Assembly: GCA_902624105.1 (NCBI GenBank)
Contig: CACNWH010000004.1
Coordinates: forward strand, 1-64,000
From: an uncultured Prochlorococcus sp.
Lineage (GTDB): Bacteria; Cyanobacteriota; Cyanobacteriia; PCC-6307; Cyanobiaceae
Direction: 5' to 3'
DNA: 64,000 nucleotides
Each line of letters opens with the position of its first letter. Within the stretch, counting starts at the first letter, position 1. This document shows, piece by piece, positions 53,994 through 64,000 of the stretch. The notes below the pieces were generated by a model that made no database searches, had not been told where the DNA came from, and worked only from the letters and a program-made list of their open reading frames with translations. The position numbers and the translations under genes were made by a program.

Positions 53994-55076
53994 ATGGATC
54001 AAGCAAAAGGTAAATTTAATAATATAAAAGTATCAATTATAGGATCTGGAATAATTGGCAAATCTAATGCTTTTAAATTGTCAGATTATGGATTTAATAT
54101 CACACTAATTGATCAAAATGAAATTCATAACAGCAGTAATGCTGCTCTGGGAATTTTAATGGGAAAAATTTATCAAAAAAGAACTGGTAGAAGCTGGATC
54201 CTAAGACAAAAAAGTTCAGATTTATGGCCTAAATGGATAAATATTTTGCAAAATTATAACTCAAAATTAAGAATTGAAAAACCTTTGCTACAACTAACAG
54301 ATGATCTAAAAAAAATTAAAAAATTAAATACATTTGCAAATAATTATCCATATGATGATTTAGAAACAGTAGAAGCAAATTCAAGTATTTTAAATCCAAT
54401 TAATAAAATGTTTAAAGGAAATAGATTACAAGGAATAATTTCGCATCAAGATGGGAGAATCAATCCAAGAGTTTTATTAGAGACGCTTGATATAGCTTTA
54501 AAATCAAAAAATATTAAAAAGATAAATAATCAAGTAATTAAGATTGAGAAAAATAATAATAAAATATGGAATTTAAAACTTAAAACCGGTGAAATTTTGA
54601 ATAGCGAAATAGTTATACTTTGTAATTCGTTAGATTCATTGAATTTAATTAATCCAGAAATATACGGGATAAAACTTAAACCTGTCATTGGACAAGCCGT
54701 AGAAATATTTCAAGAAAGGGAAAATACGAATTTTTTATCCTTACCAAAAATCATGAATATTAATGGCAAAAATCTTATAACCATAAGCAAAGAAAAAATG
54801 ATAATAGGTTCAACTGATGAATATAATTTTAAACCTGAAGAATATTATATAAATGAACTTTTTGAATTCCTAGAATATAAACCAAATTGGCTGGACAAGA
54901 AATATATTTCAAGAAAATGGTTTGGTATCCGTTCAAGGCCAGAAGGTGAACCATCACCCTTATTAAAATCACTAGAAAAGGGATTGATTTTATGCTCAGG
55001 TTTTTACAAGAATGGGATATTACTCGCTCCTGCCTGTTCAGATTGGGTTTTAAAGGAGATTAAAAAACATATTTAA
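53994..55076 (+). CDS. FAD-dependent oxidoreductase (DAO family)
   Basis: VSIIGSGIIGKSNAFKLSDYGFNITLIDQN (dinucleotide-binding fold), RKWFGIRSRPEGEPSPLLKSLEKGLILCSGFYKNGILLAPACSDWV. Confidence 0.85.
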   Translation: MDQAKGKFNNIKVSIIGSGIIGKSNAFKLSDYGFNITLIDQNEIHNSSNAALGILMGKIYQKRTGRSWILRQKSSDLWPKWINILQNYNSKLRIEKPLLQLTDDLKKIKKLNTFANNYPYDDLETVEANSSILNPINKMFKGNRLQGIISHQDGRINPRVLLETLDIALKSKNIKKINNQVIKIEKNNNKIWNLKLKTGEILNSEIVILCNSLDSLNLINPEIYGIKLKPVIGQAVEIFQERENTNFLSLPKIMNINGKNLITISKEKMIIGSTDEYNFKPEEYYINELFEFLEYKPNWLDKKYISRKWFGIRSRPEGEPSPLLKSLEKGLILCSGFYKNGILLAPACSDWVLKEIKKHI

Positions 55077-56969
55077 CTATTTTGATTCTGTAAAATCTGC
55101 ATCAATAACATCATCTCCATCACCTTTGGGTGGTGATTGTTCTGAAGCATTAGTAGCTGTTGATTGGTTACCAGGCTGTTGATAGACAGAAGATCCAACT
55201 GCATAAAGTTCCTGTTGAAGTTCTTCAAGCAGCTTCTTCATTGCTTCATAATCTTCTTTTTCAGTAGCCTCTTTTAGCAACTTACTTTTCTCTTCAACCT
55301 TTTCTTTTGTTGAAGCATCAATTTTGTCTCCAAGTTCTGCCAATTGCTTCTCTGTTTGATAAACAAGTGTTTCAGATTGATTCTTTAGATCTATACGTTC
55401 TCTTTTTTCTTTATCAGAAGAAGCATTTGTTTCAGCATCCTTGACCATTTTATCCACTTCATTATCTGATAATGTCGATGCACCAGTTATAGAAATACTT
55501 TGCTCTTTACCACTACCTTTATCTTTAGCAGTAACACTCAAGATACCGTTAGCATCTATATCAAAAGTAACTTCAATTTGAGGAACACCTCTTGGAGCTG
55601 ATGGAATACCATCCAATCTAAAAGTACCTAAACTTTTATTATCTGACGCCATTTCTCTTTCCCCTTGTAAAACATGTATTTCAACATTTGTTTGACCATC
55701 AACAGCCGTTGAGTAAGTTTCTGATTTCTTTGTAGGCACTGTAGTATTACGTGCAATCATTTTGGTCATAACACCACCAAGAGTTTCTACCCCTAAAGAG
55801 AGAGGTGTCACATCTAATAAAAGAATATCTTTAACTTCACCAGCTAAAACTCCACCTTGAACAGCCGCACCAACAGCAACAACTTCATCAGGATTAACAG
55901 TTTGATTAGGATCTTTTCCTGTAATTGTTTTAACTAAATCTAATACTGCGGGAATCCTAGAAGATCCTCCCACCATAACTACTTCATCAATCTCACTTGT
56001 AGAAATTTTTGCGTCTTTAAGAGCTTGTTCTACAGGAATCTTACATCTATCAATAAGAGAAGCAGCTAGTTCTTCAAATTTTGCCCTTGTGAGATTTAAG
56101 TCAAGATGTTTAGGTCCTTCAGGAGTAGCAGTGATAAAGGGTAAATTAATTTCACTTTGAGTTGCATTTGATAATTCAATTTTTGCTTTTTCAGCAGCCT
56201 CGGTTAGACGCTGTAATGCTTGCTTATCTTGCCGTAAGTCAATTCCTTCGTTTGATTTAAATGTACTTGCCAAATGATCTACAATACACCTATCGAAATC
56301 ATCACCTCCAAGATGTGTATCTCCAGATGTTGAAAGAACTTCGGTGACTCCATCTCCAGCTTCAATAACTGAGACATCAAAGGTACCTCCACCTAAATCA
56401 AATACAAGTATCTTTTCGTTTTCTTTATCTAAACCATAAGCTAAAGCTGCCGCAGTTGGTTCATTAACAATTCTTAGCACTTCTAAACCTGCGATTTTGC
56501 CAGCATCTTTTGTTGCTTGCCTTTGTGAATCATTAAAGTAAGCAGGGACAGTAATTACAGCTTGAGTTACTGTTTGTCCTAAATATTTTCCAGCATCTTC
56601 GGCTAATTTTCTTAAAACTTGAGAACTTACTTCCTCTGGTGAAAACTGTTTATCTAAAACAGGACATTTTAATTTTACGCTGGAGCCAGATTTCTCTACC
56701 GCATAACTAACCTCCTTTGATTCTTGACTAACTTCATCAACTCTTCTCCCAACAAACCTTTTAGCGGAATAAAAAGTATTTTCAGGGTTCATAACAGCTT
56801 GTCTTTTTGCTATTTGACCAACAAGCTTATCTTGATTTTTAGTATATGCAACTACTGATGGTGTAGTTCTGAAACCTTCAGCATTTGCTATTACAGTAGG
56901 TTTACCACCTTCCATAACAGCAACACAACTATTCGTTGTACCTAAATCAATTCCAACAACCTTACCCAT
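55077..56969 (-). CDS. dnaK: Chaperone protein DnaK (Hsp70)
   Basis: [81 protein letters not shown]. Confidence 0.99.
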   Translation of the reverse strand: MGKVVGIDLGTTNSCVAVMEGGKPTVIANAEGFRTTPSVVAYTKNQDKLVGQIAKRQAVMNPENTFYSAKRFVGRRVDEVSQESKEVSYAVEKSGSSVKLKCPVLDKQFSPEEVSSQVLRKLAEDAGKYLGQTVTQAVITVPAYFNDSQRQATKDAGKIAGLEVLRIVNEPTAAALAYGLDKENEKILVFDLGGGTFDVSVIEAGDGVTEVLSTSGDTHLGGDDFDRCIVDHLASTFKSNEGIDLRQDKQALQRLTEAAEKAKIELSNATQSEINLPFITATPEGPKHLDLNLTRAKFEELAASLIDRCKIPVEQALKDAKISTSEIDEVVMVGGSSRIPAVLDLVKTITGKDPNQTVNPDEVVAVGAAVQGGVLAGEVKDILLLDVTPLSLGVETLGGVMTKMIARNTTVPTKKSETYSTAVDGQTNVEIHVLQGEREMASDNKSLGTFRLDGIPSAPRGVPQIEVTFDIDANGILSVTAKDKGSGKEQSISITGASTLSDNEVDKMVKDAETNASSDKEKRERIDLKNQSETLVYQTEKQLAELGDKIDASTKEKVEEKSKLLKEATEKEDYEAMKKLLEELQQELYAVGSSVYQQPGNQSTATNASEQSPPKGDGDDVIDADFTESK

Positions 56970-57019
56970 GTGTAAAAACTATCTTTAATAATCTCCATAA
57001 TCGGTCATCCTCGACATAA

Positions 57020-57046
57020 TTGTTACTCACAGACGGGGAGTGGTTT
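57020..57046. promoter_or_regulatory. Degenerate CIRCE-like dyad in the dnaK-aroE divergent intergenic region
   Basis: TTGTTACTC-N9-GAGTGGTTT compared with the known CIRCE consensus TTAGCACTC-N9-GAGTGCTAA: exact 9-nt spacer, 6/9 matches in each arm. Confidence 0.3.
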
Positions 57047-57083
57047 CCGAACAAATTAAAACTTTATACTAAAATTCAAAAAA

Positions 57084-57944
57084 ATGATAACAAGTAAAAC
57101 AAATTTTTTGGCATTAATTGGAAACCCTGTAAATCACTCCTTATCTCCAATAATGCAGAATGCCGCTATAAAGTACTTAGGCCTTGATTTAATATATTTT
57201 TCGATTCCTTGCAATGAAAAAGATTTTGAAATTGTTATCAAATCATTAAGTAAAATTAACTGCAAGGGAATTAACATAACTATTCCCTTTAAAGAAAAAG
57301 CACTAAATTACTGCAGTAAAATTTCTCCTCTGGCAGAACAGATAAAGGCAGTTAACACACTAAAACCAGATGGTAACGGAGAATGGCATGGGATTAATAC
57401 TGATGTAGAGGGCCTAATTTATCCTTTAAAAAATTTAAATCTTACCGATAAAAAAGGGATAATCTTAGGTTCAGGTGGAGCAGCAAGGTCAGCAATACAA
57501 GGATTAACTAATTTAAAAATGTCAGAAATAACTGTTATCTCAAGAAATCAAATCTCACTAGATTCTTTATTAAATGATTTTAAAAATCAGCCTTCATTGA
57601 AAGGTATATCTTTAAAAAACCCAAATATTCCTGATTTTATTAATTCTGCAGATTTAATTGTAAACACCACACCTGTAGGAATGATTAATCACAAAACTAC
57701 AAGTGTGGAACTCCCTTTTGGTGATGATTTTTGGACATCGCTAAACTCAGAAACCGTTGTTTATGATTTAATTTATAATCCACAAGAAACTCGTCTATTA
57801 AATTTTTCTCGCAATAAAGGATGTCAAACAATTAATGGGACAAAAATGTTAATAGCTCAAGGTGCAAAATCTTTATCATACTGGACAGATGGTTTAAAAA
57901 TTCCTGTTGAAATTATGGAGCAAGCTATTAAAAAATATCTCTAA
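57084..57944 (+). CDS. aroE: Shikimate dehydrogenase
   Basis: LALIGNPVNHSLSPIMQNAAIKYLGLDLIYF, GINITIPFKEKAL, AVNTL...GEWHGINTDVEG, GSGGAARSAIQGL. Confidence 0.97.
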   Translation: MITSKTNFLALIGNPVNHSLSPIMQNAAIKYLGLDLIYFSIPCNEKDFEIVIKSLSKINCKGINITIPFKEKALNYCSKISPLAEQIKAVNTLKPDGNGEWHGINTDVEGLIYPLKNLNLTDKKGIILGSGGAARSAIQGLTNLKMSEITVISRNQISLDSLLNDFKNQPSLKGISLKNPNIPDFINSADLIVNTTPVGMINHKTTSVELPFGDDFWTSLNSETVVYDLIYNPQETRLLNFSRNKGCQTINGTKMLIAQGAKSLSYWTDGLKIPVEIMEQAIKKYL

Positions 57945-58023
57945 TGATTTCTTGATTTGAGCTGACAATATTTGAATCATGTAGAAATTAACCATGATAA
58001 TGTATTCTAATAAATGAACAGAC

Positions 58024-58044
58024 GCTCATAATTATCGTATGAGC
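58024..58044 (+). other. Perfect 7-bp stem-loop GCTCATA-N7-TATGAGC in the rpsF 5' region
   Basis: Direct inspection; 21 nt upstream of the rpsF ATG. Confidence 0.45.
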
Positions 58045-58065
58045 CTAATGACCTAGTCTGAAACC

Positions 58066-58521
58066 ATGAAAAACCAAGAAATCTACTACGAAACAATGTA
58101 TATCCTCCGTCCTGATATTGCGGAAGATGAAGTGAATAAACATATTGAAAAATATAATAAATTATTGGAGGATATGGGTGGAAAAATTTTAGATAGTCAA
58201 ATGAGAGGAAAAAGAAGACTAGCCTATCCTATTTCAAAAAATAGAGAAGGCATTTACGTTCAATTAAGTCATCAAGGTGATGGTCAACACATAGAAAAAA
58301 TTGAAAAAGCTATGAGACTTAGTGAGGATGTTATTAGATACATGACAATAAAACAAGGAGGTCCTTTACCAACCCCCAAGCCAAAAATGAAACCCTCCGA
58401 GACTACAAATAATCAAGAGAAGGAAAAAAATAAAGATGATTCTTCCACCATTGTTGCTGAAGAAGAAGGTAACAAAAAAAATAATTCAGAAAAAAGTGAA
58501 GAGGATAAACCTAAGGAGTAA
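58066..58521 (+). CDS. rpsF: 30S ribosomal protein S6 with extended charged C-terminus
   Basis: [60 protein letters not shown]; tail [24 protein letters not shown]... Confidence 0.97.
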   Translation: MKNQEIYYETMYILRPDIAEDEVNKHIEKYNKLLEDMGGKILDSQMRGKRRLAYPISKNREGIYVQLSHQGDGQHIEKIEKAMRLSEDVIRYMTIKQGGPLPTPKPKMKPSETTNNQEKEKNKDDSSTIVAEEEGNKKNNSEKSEEDKPKE

Positions 58522-58525
58522 AAAT

Positions 58526-59740
58526 TTATTTGATGTTATTGTTATTTGACTCTGCCCAGATTTTATTAGACATCCCCCACATATAAATAAAACCTTTAGC
58601 ACTTTCATGATTAAACTTATCATCTTGACTGTAGGTAGCTAGATCCTCTCTATACAAAGAATTCTGAAAAGATGATCTTCCAATAACAATTGCATTACCT
58701 TTATGAAGTCTAATTTTTACTATTCCATTTACTGAATGCTGAGTTGAGGCGATAAACTCATCAAGAGCAGATTTTAATGGTCCGTACCAAAAACCCTGAT
58801 AAACTAATTTCCCCCACTTCTTATCAACTAAACTTTTAAATTCCAATACATCTGGATTTAAAGTTAAACTTTCTAACTCTTTATGAGCCTTTATTAATAA
58901 TAAAAGGCCAGGCGTTTCATAAATTTCCCTACTTTTTATCCCAACAATCCTATCTTCCATCATATCTAACCTACCAAAACCATGTTTGCCAGCAATTGAA
59001 TTAGCCTTTTTTATTAATTCTAAATGGTTTAATTTTTCTTCATTTATAGAAACAGGAAATCCATTAATAAACTCGATAATAATATCTTCTGGTTCTTCTG
59101 GAGCTTCTTTAATAGATGATGTCATTTCAAATATATCTTCACTAGGGGGACACATAGGATCTTCTAACATACCTGCTTCTATACTTCTTCCTAACAAATT
59201 AACATCAACTGAATAGGGGGATTTTTTAGAAACTGGTGCAGGAATTCCAAATCTTTCTCCGTAATTAATTGCTTCTTCCCTGCTCATATTCCACTCTCTT
59301 GCGGGTGTAATAATTCTTAAATCGGGTCCTAATGCATTAATAGTCAAGTCAAATCTAACTTGGTCATTGCCTTTACCAGTACAACCATGAGCAACAGCAT
59401 CCGCGTTAAATTCTCTTGCAATTGCAACTAGATTTCTAGCGATTAAAGGTCTAGCTAAAGCAGTAGAGAGTGGATACTTATCCGCGTATAAGGCATTTGC
59501 TCTTATAGCTGGAAAAGCAAATTCATTAACAAAAGGCTTAACAAGGTCTCCAATAATTGATTTAAATGCACCTGATTGCAACGCTTTTTTTCTTATATTT
59601 TCTAAGTCTTCACCTTGGCCTAAATCAGCCACAAAAGTAATAACTTCTGATACACCATATTTTTCTCTGAGATAAGGAATACAAACACTAGTATCAACAC
59701 CTCCTGAATATGCTAAAACAACTCTATTTAAATCTCTCAT
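58526..59740 (-). CDS. argG: Argininosuccinate synthase
   Basis: VVLAYSGGVDTSVCIPYLREKYGVSEVITFVADLGQGEDLE, AHGCTGKGNDQVRFDLTI. Confidence 0.98.
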   Translation of the reverse strand: MRDLNRVVLAYSGGVDTSVCIPYLREKYGVSEVITFVADLGQGEDLENIRKKALQSGAFKSIIGDLVKPFVNEFAFPAIRANALYADKYPLSTALARPLIARNLVAIAREFNADAVAHGCTGKGNDQVRFDLTINALGPDLRIITPAREWNMSREEAINYGERFGIPAPVSKKSPYSVDVNLLGRSIEAGMLEDPMCPPSEDIFEMTSSIKEAPEEPEDIIIEFINGFPVSINEEKLNHLELIKKANSIAGKHGFGRLDMMEDRIVGIKSREIYETPGLLLLIKAHKELESLTLNPDVLEFKSLVDKKWGKLVYQGFWYGPLKSALDEFIASTQHSVNGIVKIRLHKGNAIVIGRSSFQNSLYREDLATYSQDDKFNHESAKGFIYMWGMSNKIWAESNNNNIK

Positions 59741-59766
59741 TTAGTAATCTCCAAAAGAACGAATAA

Positions 59767-59961
59767 TTAGTTTTTTAATAGTTTTTTCAAAATTAGTATC
59801 ATTGTAACTACCAATGCAGGAGCAAAAACCAATAGAAAAACAATCTCATAATTAATTGATATTGTTTCTGAATGTCTTGAACCATATACTTTAAATCCTA
59901 ATGACAAAGCGATAGAAATAATCCAAATCATGAAATATTTTAAATTTCCTTTATCAAACAA
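59767..59961 (-). CDS. Small two-TM-helix hypothetical protein (64 aa)
   Basis: Two hydrophobic segments (YFMIWIISIALSLGFKVYG; YEIVFLLVFAPALVVTMILILKKLL); sits just downstream of a divergent gene boundary. Confidence 0.6.
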   Translation of the reverse strand: MFDKGNLKYFMIWIISIALSLGFKVYGSRHSETISINYEIVFLLVFAPALVVTMILILKKLLKN

Positions 59962-60014
59962 AGATTTAAAAAATGGACAACATGTATTATCTTATTATAA
60001 GAGTAATAAATTCT

Positions 60015-60293
60015 ATGAGTTCAGATAAACTTCAAATAAGATTAAATGAAATTGCAGAAATTAATCCAGCATTAACATGCTATAGAAGAGATGATGCTGC
60101 ACCAGTTTTACCTCTACGAGAGGAACCAGATTTATTATCTTGGCTTGAAGATAGTGGAAGATTAGTAACGGAAGAATCAGGCGAATCCCAAGAAATTAGC
60201 ACAATAGAAGAAGAGGAATTATCTGCTTTAATGGGTGAAAAAGAAGATTATAAAGGTGAAGATGATTTAATAGAAGATGACTGGGAAGAGTAA
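60015..60293 (+). CDS. DUF3134-like conserved cyanobacterial protein
   Basis: NPALTCYRRDDAAPVLPLREEPDLLSWLEDSGRLV; ATG at 60015 preferred over the 59973 start in the ORF track. Confidence 0.75.
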   Translation: MSSDKLQIRLNEIAEINPALTCYRRDDAAPVLPLREEPDLLSWLEDSGRLVTEESGESQEISTIEEEELSALMGEKEDYKGEDDLIEDDWEE

Positions 60294-61338
60294 AATTTTT
60301 AATTACAACGTTTTAATAACAATAATTTCATTTATTACTTTAATAAATTCAATATCCATAAATAATAAATATATCTTTTTTTTATATATTTTATCATTCG
60401 CAGCATCTGCTATTTCAACAAAGTATGGAATTAAATTTATTCAAAAATTAAATCTTTTGCAAACAATAAGGACTGAAGGACCTAGCTTGCATTTTAATAA
60501 AAGCAACACACCCACCATGGGAGGGATTTTTATAATTCCTTTTTTCTTTTTAATAATATCTAGCGTTAGTATTATTTCATTTAAATTTAAATTAGCATTT
60601 TTTATAACAATATTAGGTTTCTTTTTGATAGGTTTTCTTGATGATTTTTTAAGCATAAAAAATCAAATGAATTTAGGACTTAAAAGTAAAGAGAAATTAA
60701 TGCTTCAAGTATTTGTTTCAACATTTTTTGTACTTTTTCTATTCAAGAATAATTTAATAAGTAATAATCTAATTCTTTTAAATGATTTAACAATTAGCTT
60801 TAAAAGTTTGATAGTCCCAATATCGATAATAACAATAATTGCTTTAAGTAATTCTGTAAATTTAACCGATGGTCTTGATGGGCTAGCCGCTGGATGTAGT
60901 TCTATAGTGTTTTGTGGATTAGGCACAGAGATACTTCTAAGTAATGATAAAAACTATTTAATGTTTAGCGTAATCTCATTCTGCATGTCAGGTTTATGTT
61001 TAGGTTTTTTAAAACATAATAAGTATCCAGCAAAAATTTTCATGGGTGATACGGGATCATTAACTATTGGAGCAATTATCGGTGTCATTTGTATTATTAC
61101 AAACAGTTTTTTTACGACATTTATAATTTCTGGAATATTTATTATTGAAACGCTATCGGTAATTTTGCAAGTCAGTTACTTCAAAATTACAAAAAAATTA
61201 TTTAAAAAAGGTAAGAGGCTTTTTTTAATGACACCTATTCATCATCATTTTGAATTAAAAGGTATTAAGGAAGAAAAAATAGTAGAAATATTTTGGTTGA
61301 TTAACATTATTCTATTAATTTTTAGTATAGTCATGTAA
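60277..61338 (+). CDS. mraY: Phospho-N-acetylmuramoyl-pentapeptide-transferase
   Basis: EGPSLHFNKSNTPTMGGIFII, FLDDFLSIKNQMNLGLKSKEKLMLQ, NLTDGLDGLAAG, FMGDTGSLTIGA, MTPIHHHFELKGIKEEKIVEIFWLI. Confidence 0.96.
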   Translation: MTGKSKIFNYNVLITIISFITLINSISINNKYIFFLYILSFAASAISTKYGIKFIQKLNLLQTIRTEGPSLHFNKSNTPTMGGIFIIPFFFLIISSVSIISFKFKLAFFITILGFFLIGFLDDFLSIKNQMNLGLKSKEKLMLQVFVSTFFVLFLFKNNLISNNLILLNDLTISFKSLIVPISIITIIALSNSVNLTDGLDGLAAGCSSIVFCGLGTEILLSNDKNYLMFSVISFCMSGLCLGFLKHNKYPAKIFMGDTGSLTIGAIIGVICIITNSFFTTFIISGIFIIETLSVILQVSYFKITKKLFKKGKRLFLMTPIHHHFELKGIKEEKIVEIFWLINIILLIFSIVM

Positions 61339-61353
61339 ACAGATGTTCAATCA

Positions 61354-61614
61354 ATGAGCTTTTTTACGTGGAAAGATAAAGGTTTAACAAGTGATTGTGC
61401 GAGCCTTGACGCAATGGCCTCAAGATTTGAGGAGACCGCTAATTTAATGAAAAAACTTTCAAAAAAAGGTTTTAAACTAAAAAAATATAAAAAAAATCAA
61501 CTTATCATCCACTCAGATCCAGATGTATTTGATGAATGGGGTTTTATAAGTGAAGAACGACCATTTAAACAACTTAGTTTAATTCCAGAAGATGAAAGCA
61601 AACTTAACTTTTGA
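61354..61614 (+). CDS. Conserved-looking small hypothetical protein (86 aa)
   Basis: MSFFTWKDKGLTSDCASLDAMASRFEETANLMKKLSKKGFKLKKYKKNQLIIHSDPDVFDEWGFISEERPFKQLSLIPEDE; resembles a picocyanobacterial conserved hypothetical (from memory, not searched). Confidence 0.72.
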   Translation: MSFFTWKDKGLTSDCASLDAMASRFEETANLMKKLSKKGFKLKKYKKNQLIIHSDPDVFDEWGFISEERPFKQLSLIPEDESKLNF

Positions 61615-62945
61615 TGTTGCTGACATATATTAAATAGATAATTTCGCACATGGTTATTCCAACTAAAGTGCCTACTTACTGCCTCTATTCCATTTCTACT
61701 CCAAAGTTTCCATTGACTTTTGCTTGATATTGCTTTTTCAAGTGTAAGTTTAAATCTATTTAAATCAGTTACATCAGCTAATAAGCCATTTTCACATTTT
61801 AAATTAATTTCTTGTGGACCTCCATCATTAGTCGCAACCATTGGCAAACCGCAAGAGGCCGCCTCTAACAAAGTTAATCCAAAAGGCTCAGTTAATGCAG
61901 GATTAACAAAAATACCTCGTCTACTTGCTGCCCACCTATAAATTGAGGCTATTTGATCTGGTGTATGTTTTTTAGGATAAGCAACTTTACCATATAAATT
62001 ATATCTATCAATAATTTCAAAAATCTGTTGAAAAACATCTTTTTGCTGAGAATCCATTTTTGATAAGTTATCCCTACAACCTAAAACAAGAATTAAATTA
62101 TTGTTCTTTTTTAATTTATCTGAACGTCCAAAAGCCTCAACAAGAGATGGAACATTTTTTCGTCTTACTGCTCTAGATATAGCTAAAAGTGGAGGCTTAA
62201 AGGAATCAGTTAAAAAAGGGTGCATCATATTATCAATATCACTAGTTTCCGTTGTTGAATGAATATGATGAAATTTTCTGTAATCTACACCTGGAAAAAT
62301 GACTCTTGCTTTTTGAGATTCAAAAGATTTATAAGCAGAATATTGATAAACAGACTCTTGTTTAGTACTAGTTACTATCATAGATGCCTCTTTTAAAGCT
62401 TCTTCTTCCGCGGATATTCTTTTAGAAATACAGTATGATTTTTCAATTTGAATTTGAGTTAAGCCTGCGTCTAATAGTCTTCTTTTCTTTTCTCTCCCTA
62501 ACGAATGAGCCGTAAAAACTAAAGGTACTTTAAGATTCCTACTCAAACGAACACCTACGTAACCTGCATCAGCGTAATGTGCATGAATCCAGTCAGGCTT
62601 ATTTTCAGGTTTTTCATAAAATTTGGATAATTTATTAATAAGTTCCTCTAAAAAAGGCCACAATAATTCTTTTCTTAAATATTTTTGCGGTCCGAATTCA
62701 AATCTTAAAATTCTAGCGCCTAATTCAATAAATTCTCTCTCCTTTGAATATTGATCATTTACTCTTTTATCCTTTATTAATCTAGTTACTAAATCTACCT
62801 GGTCAACTTCAGATGTATTGGCTAAACTTTTAACTAATTCAAGAACATATTGTGTTTGTCCTCCAGTATCTGGATCACGACCTAGCTCTAGATTGCTAGA
62901 ACGTATCAAACCATGCAGATGAAGATGTAAAATTTTTAAGCCCAA
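61497..62945 (-). CDS. sps: Sucrose-phosphate synthase, glycosyltransferase domain only
   Basis: ILHLHLHGLIRSSNLELGRDPDTGGQTQYVLELVKSLA, DWIHAHYADAGYVGVRLSRNLKVPLVFTAHSLGREKKRRLL, VIFPGVDYRKFHHI, FVNPALTEPFGLTLLEAASCGLPMVATNDGGPQEI; no HAD/SPP domain follows. Confidence 0.9.
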   Translation of the reverse strand: MGLKILHLHLHGLIRSSNLELGRDPDTGGQTQYVLELVKSLANTSEVDQVDLVTRLIKDKRVNDQYSKEREFIELGARILRFEFGPQKYLRKELLWPFLEELINKLSKFYEKPENKPDWIHAHYADAGYVGVRLSRNLKVPLVFTAHSLGREKKRRLLDAGLTQIQIEKSYCISKRISAEEEALKEASMIVTSTKQESVYQYSAYKSFESQKARVIFPGVDYRKFHHIHSTTETSDIDNMMHPFLTDSFKPPLLAISRAVRRKNVPSLVEAFGRSDKLKKNNNLILVLGCRDNLSKMDSQQKDVFQQIFEIIDRYNLYGKVAYPKKHTPDQIASIYRWAASRRGIFVNPALTEPFGLTLLEAASCGLPMVATNDGGPQEINLKCENGLLADVTDLNRFKLTLEKAISSKSQWKLWSRNGIEAVSRHFSWNNHVRNYLFNICQQHQKLSLLSSSGIKLSCLNGRSSLIKPHSSNTSGSEWMIS

Positions 62946-63146
62946 TTACATAACTCAACGTCTGGTATTAATTAATAAGCTATTTATTTAATTGAAATCT
63001 TAAGAAAGGGTTATGTTTTGAAATGATAAATAAAGAAATATACTTAAAACCTAAGTCATATAAATAGTTCTTGTTATTTTCAAATATAAAAAAAAAGTAT
63101 AAAATTATTACTAATACAAAGAAATACAACAAAAATTTCCTTTGTT

Positions 63147-64000
63147 TTAAGGTAATACCTCTTTTAAATATTTAGCCGTATAACTTGTAGGATGCTTGGA
63201 TACTTCTTCAGGAGTTCCTTGTGCAATTATTTCACCACCTTTATCTCCCCCATCTGGACCTAAATCAATTATCCAATCAGAACAACGTATGACATCTAAA
63301 TTATGTTCAATAACAATTACTGAATTACCTTTATCAACGAGTCTCTGTATAACATCCATTAGTTTATGAACATCATAAAAACTTAGTCCTGTAGTTGGTT
63401 CATCTATTAAATACAATGTTTTACCAGTTGCTCTTTTAGATAATTCAGTAGCCAACTTAACTCTCTGAGCTTCACCACCAGACAAAGTAGGTGCTGGTTG
63501 ACCTAACTTGACATAACCAAGACCTACATCAACCAATGTTGACAATCTTTCAGAGGCTTGAGGAATTGCAGAAAAAGTGTCAGCAGCTTGCTCAACAGTC
63601 ATTTCTAAAACATCTGAAATAGTAAAACCTTTATATTTAACTTGCAGGGTCTCCCTATTAAACCTTGCTCCTTTACAAACATCGCACTGAACGTAAACAT
63701 CTGGCAGAAAATTCATTTCAATAATATTTACCCCTTGTCCACGACAAGCCTCACACCTACCTCCTTTAACATTAAAACTAAACTGGCCTGCTTGATAGCC
63801 TCTAGCCTTTGCTTCAACAGAAGCAGCAAATACTTGCCTTATAGGATCAAAGGCACCAGTATAGGTCGCAGGATTTGATCGAGGTGTTCTACCAATAGGC
63901 GACTGATCTATCACAATAACTTTATCTATAGCTTTTATGCCTTTAAGCTCTTTGAGGCCTTTTGGAAAGGGCACTTTTAATCCAAGTGAATGGCTTAAAG
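63147..64000 (-). CDS. uvrA: Excinuclease ABC subunit A, C-terminal part (5' end beyond window)
   Basis: Frame continues upstream of the ORF-track start ([21 protein letters not shown]); [38 protein letters not shown] zinc module, [18 protein letters not shown] signature. Confidence 0.97.
   Translation of the reverse strand, partial: LSHSLGLKVPFPKGLKELKGIKAIDKVIVIDQSPIGRTPRSNPATYTGAFDPIRQVFAASVEAKARGYQAGQFSFNVKGGRCEACRGQGVNIIEMNFLPDVYVQCDVCKGARFNRETLQVKYKGFTISDVLEMTVEQAADTFSAIPQASERLSTLVDVGLGYVKLGQPAPTLSGGEAQRVKLATELSKRATGKTLYLIDEPTTGLSFYDVHKLMDVIQRLVDKGNSVIVIEHNLDVIRCSDWIIDLGPDGGDKGGEIIAQGTPEEVSKHPTSYTAKYLKEVLP

Noticed and set aside
62946-63146. Possible small gene or RNA in the sps-uvrA spacer
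   Set aside because: Only very short ORFs (for example, 14 codons) and low-complexity AT sequence; no stable hairpin seen by eye.

Overview
This AT-rich window is gene-dense and looks like the core chromosome of a picocyanobacterium. Protein family content and gene order suggest a high-light Prochlorococcus (inference; no database search was possible). It holds about 60 tightly packed protein genes, many with 4-bp ATGA or longer overlaps, and one tRNA-Val(UAC). Main blocks, in order: tig(partial)-clpP-clpX-dnaX; a GT2 glycosyltransferase plus SpoIID/LytB pair; rpmI-rplT; a Ycf37-like TPR protein; thiG; sqdB-sqdX; the minus-strand cluster HTH-like gene, PLP lyase-like gene, gcvH, gcvP; desC; rplI-dnaB-mnmG; chorismate lyase-like; SprT-like; ligA; valS and tRNA-Val; mazG-speE-speB-gcvT-aspS-pyrG-queE-queC-pabB-pabC; cobA/MFS; ppk; a group 2 sigma factor; aroF; acnB-ClC; purU; dnaK; aroE; rpsF; argG; mraY; a GT-only sucrose-phosphate synthase; and uvrA (partial). 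I saw no CRISPR array, insertion sequence, prophage, rRNA or obvious defence/accessory island. The most useful leads are modest. They are a 118-bp antisense overlap at the 3' end of a truncated-looking sps, an unannotated 50-aa smORF fused by ATGA to ligA, a degenerate CIRCE-like dyad between dnaK and aroE, tRNA-Val upstream of valS, an HTH-like/PLP/gcvH/gcvP cluster, coupled queE-queC-pabB-pabC, and an A9 slippage candidate in dnaX. I found no convincing wholly new multi-gene system.
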